Source: Zopfochytrium polystomum
Lineage: Eukaryota; Chytridiomycota; Chytridiomycetes; Chytridiales; Chytridiaceae
Length of the DNA stretch: 64,000 bases
Assembly (NCBI GenBank): GCA_025765615.1
Contig: JAIVFJ010000013.1
Location: 1-64,000 of the forward strand
Direction of reading: 5' to 3'
The notes under the pieces were generated by a model, which made no database searches, had not been told where the DNA came from, and saw only the letters and a program-made list of their open reading frames with translations. A program made the position numbers and the translations under genes. Positions 18,738-26,781 of the stretch are shown piece by piece (position 1 is the stretch's first letter; each line of letters starts with the position of its first letter).

Positions 18738-19397
18738 AGTGAGGACCGAAAAAAAAAAAATGAAAATCCTTTGAGGCCAAGTTTACCTTGCACAAACCCG
18801 ACCCCAGGACGTAAGGGTAGGCCCCGTAAGCAAACCACACGCGTAGAACACGATTCCGGCGCCGAAACGGCGGTGGACAGCCTCCTGCAAAAGATTTCCT
18901 GAGTGGGAGTGCGTTTTGGATCTGGAGTTTTCGGAAAAACCTGCGATATTCCCTGCTTGCCACTAATCGACCCACCGTTTTTTTTGCAGATTCGGAATCC
19001 TCTCGCAATTCTAGCTTAGAGATGTGACACTTAGAACGTCGTGTCACGTCATCTTTGTGCCGGTGGGAGAGCTCAAAGTGTGGGTGGTCGCTGTGGACTT
19101 AGTTTTTTTGGCCCTGGTATCAAACAATAACAAAATGAAAAAATTGACAAAAAAAAACAATTAGACTTGGCCTCATATGAGTCCATATTGAGTCCATATT
19201 GAGTCCATATGTGTGGACGCAATAGTGAATCAAAACCATAACAAAAACAATAAAATTGACAAAAAAAAACAATTAAGGAGACACAAAATGGACTCATTAA
19301 TGGACTTGATAGTGGACTTGATAGTGTGGACTTGATAGTGGCCCCACTTTCACTAAGTGGCCCCACTTTCACTAAGTAGGGCCCGAATTGATATGTC
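18738..19397 (+). repeat. Dispersed ~650-bp repeat R, copy 2
   Basis: Matches 11,553-12,217 almost base for base, including the TGGACTTGATAG and GTGGCCCCACTTTCAC internal repeats and the terminal GATATGTCTAGG. Its right edge cuts the Ty3 RNase H frame directly after the HKNL motif, so the repeat either inserted into that element or replaced its 3' part. Confidence 0.85.
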
Positions 19398-20943
19398 TAG
19401 GTTCTTGTGATCAGAATAGACAGAGATGCCTTTAGAACCAGCCAAGTAGTGTCTCCAGAATTTGAATGCTTCCACAATTGCAAGCAACTCCTTGTCATGG
19501 ACTGTGTAGTTACACTCAGCACTGTTCAGCTTCCTGGAGTAATATGCCACTGGATGCAGAGGAGCAGAGGGGTCCTGAGAGCTTGGCTGGGACAGAACAG
19601 CGCCAAGGGCATAGTCTGAGGCATCAGTTTCCAAGGTGAAGGGAAGCAAGGGATCCACATGCTTAAGGAGTGGTGCACTTGTGGTTGCTTTCTTAAGAGC
19701 TAGCCAGGCTTGCTCTGCTGCTGGGCTCCATTCAAACTTGGTGGTCTTCTTGGTGAGATCAGTGAGAGGCTTGGCTATGGCAGAATAGTTGGCAATTGTC
19801 AGGAACAGGGCAGGACAGGACAAGGCAGACAAGGAACTGAGAGGAGTGATGATTGTATTGGAAACAATAATTCACTTGAGGGATGGGACAGGTCCCCCAT
19901 CCCCCTTTTATACCTTTTGAGAGTGTTCCTTGTCAAGACTCCAAGAAAGTTCCAGAAAGAGCAATTAGTAATACAATGATACCAATGATACCAATGACAA
20001 CAAGACAAGTCAGGAAAGCAAAGAAGGTTCCAGAAGGTTCCACAAGGTTCCATGAAGGAATGTTCTAGAAGGTTCCAGAAGGTTCCAGAAGGTTCCATGA
20101 AGGAATGTTCTAGAAGGTTCCAGAGGTTTCCAGAGGGTGATTCATAACAGCAATGAAGGTTCTGTAGAAGTTGCAAAATCCAAGGAAGCTTTGAACATCC
20201 TTGATGGAATTTGGAGCCTTCCATTCAAGAATAGTTTGGATCTTGTCTGTTGCCATGGAGATCCCTTTGTCAGACACAATGAACCCCAAAAACTCAATGG
20301 AGGTCTTGTGGAATTCACACTTCTCCAGCTTTGCATAGAGGTGATGCTGTCTGAGTCTCTCCAAGACAGTCTTGACATGTCCCATATGGCTTGCAGTGTC
20401 AGATGAAAATACCAGGATATCATCCAGGTAGACAATGACAAAAAGGTCCAAAATATCCCTGAAGATGTCATTCATCATGCCTTGGAAAATAGCTGGAGCA
20501 TTGGTAAGTCCAAAGGGCATGACCAAGTACTCAAAGTGACCGTATTTGCATCTGAAGGCAGTCTTCCATTGATCCTGGGGCTTAATTCTGACCAAATTGT
20601 AGGCACCTCTGAGGTCAATCTTGGAAAATATCCTTGCATGGCTCAGTTTGTCCAGTAATTCAGAGATGAGAGGCAGTGGATAGCGGTTCTTGACTGTCAT
20701 CTCATTGAGATCTCTGTAGTCCACACAGGGTCTCAGTCCCCCATCCTTCTTCTTGACAAAAAAGATGGGAGCTCCAGCTGGTGACTTGGAAGGTTGGATG
20801 AATCCCTTGTTCAGCATTTCTTCAATGTATTCTTGGAGGGCCTTGGCTTCTGGTGGAGAGAGGTGGTACAGTGGCTTGAAAGGTGGGCTGCAAGTTTCAT
20901 CCTTGAGTGGGATTTCACAGTCATAAGGCCTCTGAGCTAGCAT
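19398..20943 (-). pseudogene. Ty3/gypsy pol remnant (RT and RNase H)
   Basis: A - strand fragment of a chromovirus-type polyprotein. The reverse transcriptase (20,943-20,155) has [44 protein letters not shown] and the catalytic [11 protein letters not shown]. The RNase H part (19,796-19,398) has TLETDASDYALGAVLSQ and AYYSRKLNSAECNYTVHDKE, then stops at SDHKNL where repeat R begins. A solo LTR (19,797-20,149) splits the two parts inside the codons for TFIANYS. No protease or integrase remains. It is the domain set that the intact element at 25,465 lacks, so it may come from an autonomous relative. Confidence 0.9.
19797..20149 (-). repeat. Solo LTR (353 bp) nested in the Ty3 remnant
   Basis: Begins TGTTATGAATC and ends CCTGACA on the - strand. 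It is the same length as the LTRs of the complete element and differs from them by only a few bases. It is flanked by a 5-bp target-site duplication GCAAT (19,792-19,796 and 20,150-20,154). The heat-shock-element array and TATA box are intact. It arose by LTR-LTR recombination after insertion. Confidence 0.93.
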
Positions 20944-21212
20944 GCAAATTCCTCAGCACAAACTGACTTCTTATGGAAACTGTGTCCTGCTGTGCCTGTT
21001 CCAGGAAATTTGCCCAGCAATTCTGTATGAAGTTTGAAACTGTGCATCACCCACACTCCTTGCACTTTCATTGAAAAGGCAGTTTTCCATAGCAATTTGT
21101 GTGCAGAACATTTTCAAGGCATTTCTCATCTTCCCTCTCCCCCTGCCCCCCATTTTGCCCAGAGGTGCAGTTCTGGCACTCGGCCTCTTTATCTGCGTAA
21201 TGGTTGTTAGGC
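20944..21212. other. Unassigned AT-rich spacer
   Basis: Lies between the broken 5' side of the Ty3 remnant and the left arm of the inverted repeat. No ORF or known motif was seen. Confidence 0.4.
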
Positions 21213-21621
21213 AGAACTGGCTGGTTAGCAGCAAGAGGCACAAGACGGAGCCGAACCTATTGTGACTGTCAGTTATTGTTCTCACGATGCCCATGGGAGA
21301 GCGAGCCACCACCAATGCAGGGTTACCTGGGCGCTGGTTTGAGCTGATGACAAATACTCTGAGTATTAAGTGGAACGGAAACCCAGTGTCAACAGTTTTC
21401 CTCCTCCTCTGCTCAAGCAGATAATATAGGAGAGGTTTTTACCCTGTGCCAGTCACGCTTGCCTAGCAACTATTACAGTGTGTATATCATCATCATGTAT
21501 CATTAATTCACAACAGGTTTTTTTTCTCTTTCTCTCCAAGTTGGGGAGAAGGACCACCCACAAACACACATCTCCACTTCATTCACTCCTTCCACTCACT
21601 CACTCAGAGTAGACTGTTTAC
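21213..21621 (+). repeat. Left arm of a ~410-bp inverted repeat
   Basis: The reverse complement of 24,695-25,107, with only scattered differences. The inner end is perfect for over 90 bp (...ACTCAGAGTAGACTGTTTAC). It has no coding capacity. With the right arm it encloses ~3.1 kb containing four tRNA genes. Confidence 0.88.
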
Positions 21622-21724
21622 AAATAAGACGCACCCAGCTCCTGCCAAGTGAGACTAGATGGAATGTCACAGGCTTCACAGCACGTTTTTGTTGTTAGTA
21701 CCAGGGGATCCCTGCACCGCTATT

Positions 21725-21796
21725 GGGGGTATATATCAGTGGTAGATAGCTCGCTTCGCATGCGAGATGCCCAGGGTTCGATCCCCTGTGCCTCCA
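21725..21796 (+). tRNA. tRNA-Ala (CGC)
   Basis: Acceptor stem GGGGGTA with TGCCTCC. The D-arm stem is TATC/GATA. The anticodon loop TTCGCAT gives anticodon CGC, closed by CTCGC/GCGAG. The T arm reads GGGTTCGATCCC. It is 72 nt with no intron. The D-stem sequence differs from the usual GCTC/GAGC, but both sides changed together. Confidence 0.9.
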
Positions 21797-22285
21797 CAGG
21801 CTTGTTGGAATGCATTGGAGTTATTGGTGTCACTGCCACTCTGGCTGACCAATCTAACAAGAGGAGCTGTTGGGCGTTTGAAAGATACTTTATGTCAAAT
21901 TGAAAAGGTTTTTTTTTTTTTTTTGCTTTTTTCTTTGCGTTGATGGGGGCTTGCCACAAAATTTCATCCCCTGTTGCCAATCTCTGAGGGCAAAGTCCAA
22001 ATTCAGGTTTTGTTCAAGTTGAGATCAAGTTCATTTCAAGTTCATGTCATTTCTCTCTAATAATGAAAAATGCAAAGTGCTCTCAGCTGATTGGTGTTGT
22101 TGTTCTGTGTGTAGTTAATCCAGAGATTGTGTGTTACAGTCTGGTGGAAGTTGGTGCACCTGAGGCAAATCTGTGAAGGACATTGAAAATGTAATGCACA
22201 ACTATATAAATCATTGATAATTGCGACTAGCGAGGGTGGGGGTGGAGTGTGTGTTGGTGACAGTGGGGGTGGCGATGGTGACGGA

Positions 22286-22510
22286 GGAGACGGATGGAAT
22301 CAAAGGCAAATTTTTATCAATTATCATGTATGCAGGGGCATATTCCAACAGGGACTATGCTTGGGTTTGTGGTCCAGTGGTATGATTCCAGAGGAGACAG
22401 ATGGAGTCAAAGACAAATTTTCTTCTTCTTTCTTATTGATTATGACGTGTGTGGTGCATATTCCAACAAAGATGATGAGTGGGTTTGTGGTCTAGTGGTA
22501 TGATTCCTCC
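22286..22510 (+). repeat. Tandem duplication including the 5' half of tRNA-Pro
   Basis: Two ~115-bp units share GGAGAC(G/A)GATGGA(A/G)TCAA, GCATATTCCAACA and the first ~28 nt of tRNA-Pro ending TGATTCC. The first unit carries only the tRNA 5' half (22,363-22,390); the second continues into the complete tRNA. Confidence 0.75.
22363..22390 (+). pseudogene. tRNA-Pro 5'-half pseudogene
   Basis: GGGTTTGTGGTCCAGTGGTA followed by TGATTCCA, matching the start of the real tRNA at 22,481 with one change. There is no anticodon arm or T arm. It keeps a usable A-box but has no B-box. Confidence 0.8.
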
Positions 22511-22552
22511 TTCGGGTGGAGGAGGTCCTGGGTTCAATCCCCAGCAAGCCCC
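22481..22552 (+). tRNA. tRNA-Pro (CGG)
   Basis: Acceptor GGGTTTG with CAAGCCC (one G-U pair). The anticodon stem is CCTCC/GGAGG and the loop TTCGGGT gives anticodon CGG. The T arm is CTGGGTTCAATCCCCAG. It has no intron. Confidence 0.92.
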
Positions 22553-22559
22553 GTTGCTT

Positions 22560-23090
22560 CTTCATGAGGTGCAGGAGGAAAGGGGAGGAACCCAGTCAGG
22601 CGAAGGAGGGGCCTATTTCGCCCAGTTAATAAGAAGAGTGCCTCTGCTGCAAGATTACTGCAATGGAACAAAGCGCAGAGCAGCAAGCCACAGTTATTAC
22701 CTTGCCACTGGATGGTTCTTCTTTCACGCTTGCTTGTTTTCACTCAGGTGAGTGGGATGGTGGTTTCAGGGAAGTTGTTACAGGGGACTTGTGGGGTGCA
22801 TTTGTCTGAGCTTATTCCAACACAGTTACATGGTCAAAGCTAATAAATGTGCCAAATCAAGCCTTTGTTCTGGTGCTTAGGGCATGACTGCACTTGTACT
22901 GGGTCTCAGGACTTTTGCTAATGCGGAAAGACAGACAAACTGATTGTCCTTGAAGGCAGGCTCACATTCAGACCAGAACTAACCTGTTGTAGAGTCAGAA
23001 TGCCACTCTCACTTTGATCTGAGGAATTGAGCTAGCTTAAAATGCAAACTGTAAGAAGAGTCACACCCCCCCCACATACATCCATGCGTT
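22560..23090. other. Non-coding interior of the inverted-repeat structure
   Basis: No ORF with coding character; only short chance frames. Nothing else recognised between tRNA-Pro and tRNA-Ile. Confidence 0.45.
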
Positions 23091-23099
23091 CCTTGGAGT

Positions 23100-23194
23100 G
23101 CTCTGTACAGGGATCGAACCTGTGACTTTAGCGTCCCTCAAGTCCACAAGAGGGCTTATTAGCACTACACTCTAACCAACTGAGTTAACAGAGC
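23100..23194 (-). tRNA. tRNA-Ile (AAT) with a 22-nt intron
   Basis: Acceptor GCTCTGT with ACAGAGC, D arm AACTCAGTTGGTTAGAG, anticodon loop CTAATAA (anticodon AAT) and T arm ACAGGTTCGATCCCTGT. Relative to the intronless copy at 42,325 it has 22 extra nt just after the anticodon, the canonical 37/38 position. The insert begins AGCCCTCTTG and ends TTGAGGG, and its CCCTC/GAGGG ends can pair. Confidence 0.93.
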
Positions 23195-23554
23195 CTCTGC
23201 CTGATAGAAGCTCGCTACGTTAATCACACAGAAGGAAAAAAGTCAGAGGTTGGCTTCACCAATTTGCCTTTTTCCTTAATTAGTAATTTCGTACATGCTA
23301 GATAAGGAAAACTCTGTCAACCGGTGTGCAGTTGGAATATGGTCAGGATTCAGTTTTGAAAATGCTCATTCTCTGAGGAGGATCTGTATGGTTGAGTCCT
23401 TTGTGCAGTATACACAAGGAGAGAGGGTTGATCCTGCTTGGTTGACCATTTAAACTTCTTAGTTTGCAGAAACAGTTCCGTTACTGTTAACCCGCCTCCA
23501 CTGCAGCGGTTAGGTTAAACTACAACAGAGGATGGCTGAGAAAATGGGAGGATT

Positions 23555-23636
23555 GAGCAGAGTGGGATTCGAACCCACGCCTCCGGAGAGACCAGAGCCT
23601 TAATCTGGCGCCTTAGACCAACTCGGCCATCTGCCC
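23555..23636 (-). tRNA. tRNA-Leu (TAA)
   Basis: Acceptor GGGCAGA with TCTGCTC. D arm TGGCCGAGTTGGTCTAAGGC. Anticodon stem CCAGA/TCTGG with loop TTAAGGC (anticodon TAA). A long class-II variable arm (TCTCCGGAGG) and T arm GTGGGTTCGAATCCCAC follow. 82 nt, no intron. Confidence 0.93.
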
Positions 23637-23639
23637 CCC

Positions 23640-24694
23640 AACAAGGCTTTGATATGTTGCTTCCTGTGTAAAATGTTGCAGGGCTGGGAGATGGGTTGGG
23701 GTGGTAACTTCTGCAAAGACCTGCCTCCAGAACAAACAGAGGCTATGCTTTCCACATGTACACATTGACCTTCTGCCTGCTCCATATGGTGGATGCACAC
23801 ACCACACACAGGCAAGGCCTTTTATTTTTTATTTTTTATTTTTTTTTTATTTTTAAACATTGCTGGCCGTCAGAGAGGTTTTGCAAAATTTCCTGTTGCA
23901 TCACCAAACTGAGCATTACCACCAACAATGGCTGTCATCTGTATCTGTAAAGTTGTTTTGGGCGCTACCATAATTTTCTTTTTTTTTCCTTTCCAGCACA
24001 AACAAAATTTTTCTTTTCCTATTTATCCGCCATTCTGGTGCTCTTCTTGGATGGCAGCCCCAAGCCCTTACAAAAATAGTTTTATTTGCACAAGCTGTTT
24101 GCCTGATTGTTTCTCCAGCATTAAGGCTATTGAGTTAGGGCAATTTTTGGAAAGATATTGTGGAGTGCTGATATTACAGCTCTAGCCCAAAAACTTTGGT
24201 TTATTAAGTTGTTAGCACGTTTCCTCAAAGCTCTTTTGGTGTGCAAATAGCCTTCAACTAATCTGAAAACAGAGCGAGGTATTACAAAAACAAGAAAGAA
24301 AAAGAGCTGGCAGAAAGTGAAATCTGCTCAAGAGTCAAAACAACGAAAAATCAGAAACAACATGCACTTCATTTTGTGGTGAAAGCAAGATGACACTACT
24401 GCTGTGAGAGGTATCCAAGTTGCACAAAAATAAACAGTGGAATAAACGGTGGGAAAGCTGCGGTCCTACTGGGGGAAGCAATCAAATCCAGCGGTATAGT
24501 ATGCCCCAAAAAAATGCAGTGGCCATTCGCAACCAGCCAGTACTCCCGATTCCCCTTCGTCCCTTGTAACGGCCTCCTTCCCAAGCAGGTGCAACAGTTT
24601 TGCTTCCGGAAGCAATCAAGATGTCTTCTGTTACAAAAAAGAAGACCAAAAAATAATTAAAATCTCAAACCTACTCTTCAAATGAATCACTTCT
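23640..24694. other. Non-coding right interior of the inverted-repeat structure
   Basis: AT-rich sequence with T-rich runs near 23,820-23,855 and 23,980-24,000. No supported gene. Confidence 0.45.
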
Positions 24695-25107
24695 GTAAAC
24701 AGTCTACTCTGAGTGAGTGAGTGGAAGGAGTGAATGAAGTGGAGATGTGTGTTTGTGGGTGGTCCTTCTCCCCAACTTGGAGAGAAAGAGAAAAACTCTG
24801 TTATGAATTATTGATACATTATGATGATATGCACGCTGTAATAGTTGCTAGGCAAACATGACCAGCACAGGCCAAAAATCTCTCCTATATTATCTGCTTG
24901 AGTGAAGGAGGAGGAAAACTGTTAACATCAGGTGTCCGTTCCACTTAATACTCAGAGTATTTGTCATCAGCGCATGCCAGCGCCTAGGTCTGCATTGGCA
25001 GTGACTCACTCTCCCATGGGCATTGTGAGAACAATAACTGACAGTCACAATAGGTTCGGGTCTGTCTTGTGCCTCTTGCTGCCAACCAGTCAGTTCTGCC
25101 TGGCACC
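24695..25107 (-). repeat. Right arm of the ~410-bp inverted repeat
   Basis: Reverse complement of 21,213-21,621. The inner end begins GTAAACAGTCTACTCTGAG. The outer part is more diverged from the left arm than the inner part. Confidence 0.88.
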
Positions 25108-25158
25108 CTGAGTGTTTCCCAAAAATCCCAGACCGAGGCCTCAATTTGAAAACTTACA

Positions 25159-25435
25159 TGTCAGGAACATGGCAGGGCAAGGCAAGGCAAGGCAGACAAG
25201 GAACTGAGAGGAGTGATGATTGTATTGGAAACAATAATTCACTTGAGGGATGGGACAGGTCCCCCATCCCCCTTTTATACCTTTTGAGAGTCTTCCTTGT
25301 CAAGACTCAAAGAAGTTCCAGAAAGAGCAATTAGTAATACAATGATACCAATGATACCAATGACAACAAGACAAGTCAGGAAAGCAAGGAAAGTTCCAGA
25401 AGGTTCCAGAGGTTTCCAGAGGGTGATTCATAACA
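25159..25435 (-). repeat. Short solo LTR (277 bp) with contracted HSE array
   Basis: Same family as the 353-bp LTRs, reading TGTTATGAATC to CCTGACA on the - strand. It is flanked by the 5-bp duplication TTACA (25,154-25,158 and 25,436-25,440). About 76 bp are missing, all from the heat-shock-element array. The TATA region and downstream parts remain. Confidence 0.92.
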
Positions 25436-25483
25436 TTACACATAGGTTGAGGCCAACAGCTTTTTGTTATGAATCACCCTCTG

Positions 25484-25592
25484 GAAACCTCTGGAACCTT
25501 CTAGAACATTCCTTCATGGAACCTTCTGGAACCTTCTGGAACCTTCTAGAACATTCCTTCATGGAACCTTGTGGAACCTTCTGGAACCTTCT
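25484..25592 (+). promoter_or_regulatory. Array of 5-bp-phased heat-shock elements
   Basis: Alternating GAA and TTC units spaced exactly 5 bp apart for about 100 bp, e.g. GAAccTTCtaGAAcaTTC and an eight-unit stretch at 25,528-25,568. Three or more inverted nGAAn units bind trimeric heat-shock factor in eukaryotes. Here there are about sixteen good units, with degenerate ones that keep the phase. The array lies ~110 bp upstream of the TATA box. Confidence 0.85.
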
Positions 25593-25700
25593 TTGCTTTC
25601 CTGACTTGTCTTGTTGTCATTGGTATCATTGGTATCATTGTATTACTAATTGCTCTTTCTGGAACTTTCTTTGGGTCTTGACAAGGAAGACTCTCAAAAG

Positions 25701-25710
25701 GTATAAAAGG
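25701..25710 (+). promoter_or_regulatory. TATA box of the LTR
   Basis: GTATAAAAGG. It lies ~36 nt upstream of the inferred transcript 5' end at 25,737. Confidence 0.75.
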
Positions 25711-25736
25711 GGGATGGGGGACCTGTCCCATCCCTC

Positions 25737-25747
25737 AAGTGAATTAT
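25737..25747 (+). promoter_or_regulatory. Inferred transcript 5' end / self-primer
   Basis: AAGTGAATTAT, the exact complement of ATAATTCACTT at 25,820-25,830. In Tf1 of fission yeast the first 11 nt of the mRNA fold back on the primer-binding site and prime minus-strand synthesis. The same length and placement are seen here. Confidence 0.65.
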
Positions 25748-25819
25748 TGTTTCCAATACAATCATCACTCCTCTCAGTTCCTTGTCTGCCTTGTCCTGTC
25801 CTGCCCTGTTCCTGACATC

Positions 25820-25830
25820 ATAATTCACTT
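25820..25830 (+). promoter_or_regulatory. Self-priming primer-binding site
   Basis: ATAATTCACTT, two bases after the 5' LTR. It does not begin with TGG and so does not match a tRNA CCA end, but it is perfectly complementary to 25,737-25,747. Confidence 0.7.
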
Positions 25831-25857
25831 CACCCTCTCCCACTACTCTCTGCCATC

Positions 25858-26781
25858 ATGTCTGACCCAAACAACACCTTCCCTGATGCAACTGCCTTCC
25901 AAGCCTTGATGGACCAATTACAAGCCCTTTCAAGACAGACACACCAACTTCAAGAACAAGTCCTTCACCAGCAGCACCAGCTTCAACAACAACTTCACCA
26001 ACAAGAACATCAAGCTCTTCCCCTGCCTCAAGCCAACCAAGCAAGAGAGCCCAAGGTTCCCAGCCCTGACAAGTTCACTGGGCTGGCCAAAGACCTTAGG
26101 AACTTCATGGCCACTGTGGAGAATGTCATCCTTCTCCAACCTTCAAGATTTCCCAGTGAGCAAGTCAAGGTTCTTTTCACAAGCACCCTCCTGTCTGGTC
26201 AAGCTCAATCATGGTACAGATCTCTCCCAAGCACACCCACCACCCTGCAAGAGCTCTGGGAGGGGCTGGAAGCTACCTTTGGTGACCCCTACGCATCTTG
26301 GACAGCAAGATCCAAGCTCAAGCATATCAAGCAAGGAAAGCAATCTTGTGTGGCCTACACCAACCGATTCAAGCAACTAGCCAGAGACTCTGGATACAAT
26401 GATGCAGCTCTGATGGAGCTGTACCATGATGGTCTCCATGAGTCTATCCAAGACATGCTCTCCCAGTCTCTGCACATCCCTGAGACCTTGGAAGAGTACA
26501 TTCTCCTTGCCATCAAGATTGACAACAGACTCTACTCCAAGAGGCTGAAGCAAAGACAAGTAGGAACTACATCAAGACCTACCCCAGTCCCTCAAGCTCT
26601 TACAGTTCCTGAACCCATGCAAGTGGATGCAGTTGAGACACTTCCTAAGGGTCCTCTGAGCCAAGAGGAGAAAACAAGGAGGGCCCAGCAGGGACTGTGT
26701 TTCTACTGTGGCTCCAAGGAGCATGCTGTCAAGGACTGCCCAAGGAAGAAGCACCCAAACTCCCAGGTCCAGGCTCACTGA
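25858..26781 (+). CDS. gag: Gag of the chromovirus
   Basis: A 307-residue capsid/nucleocapsid protein starting MSDPNNTFPDATAFQALMDQ. The amino-terminal part is a Gln/His/Leu-rich coiled coil. The capsid region resembles the retrotransposon gag family (KFTGLAKDLRNFMATVENVI, GQAQSWYRSLP, FGDPYASWTARSKLKHIKQG). A CCHC knuckle (C-FY-C-GSKE-H-AVKD-C) lies at residues 281-294. It ends at TGA 26,779-26,781, inside the loop of the predicted frameshift hairpin. Gag assembles cytoplasmic particles that package element RNA. The ORF has no breaks. Confidence 0.95.
   Translation: MSDPNNTFPDATAFQALMDQLQALSRQTHQLQEQVLHQQHQLQQQLHQQEHQALPLPQANQAREPKVPSPDKFTGLAKDLRNFMATVENVILLQPSRFPSEQVKVLFTSTLLSGQAQSWYRSLPSTPTTLQELWEGLEATFGDPYASWTARSKLKHIKQGKQSCVAYTNRFKQLARDSGYNDAALMELYHDGLHESIQDMLSQSLHIPETLEEYILLAIKIDNRLYSKRLKQRQVGTTSRPTPVPQALTVPEPMQVDAVETLPKGPLSQEEKTRRAQQGLCFYCGSKEHAVKDCPRKKHPNSQVQAH

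Larger units (their letters stand above)
25465..25817 (+). repeat. 5' LTR of the chromovirus
   Basis: Runs from TGTTATGAATC to CCTGACA. U3 holds the heat-shock-element array (25,484-25,592) and the TATA box. The transcript start is inferred near 25,737. Confidence 0.95.

Noticed and set aside
25546..25731. Conserved short ORF in several LTR copies (MGQVPHPPFIPF)
   Set aside because: It is antisense to the LTR U3/R region and recurs only because the LTR is repeated. Codon use is not coding-like.
25820..25840. tRNA primer-binding site for the chromovirus
   Set aside because: No TGG start and no tRNA 3'-end match. Self-priming fits better.
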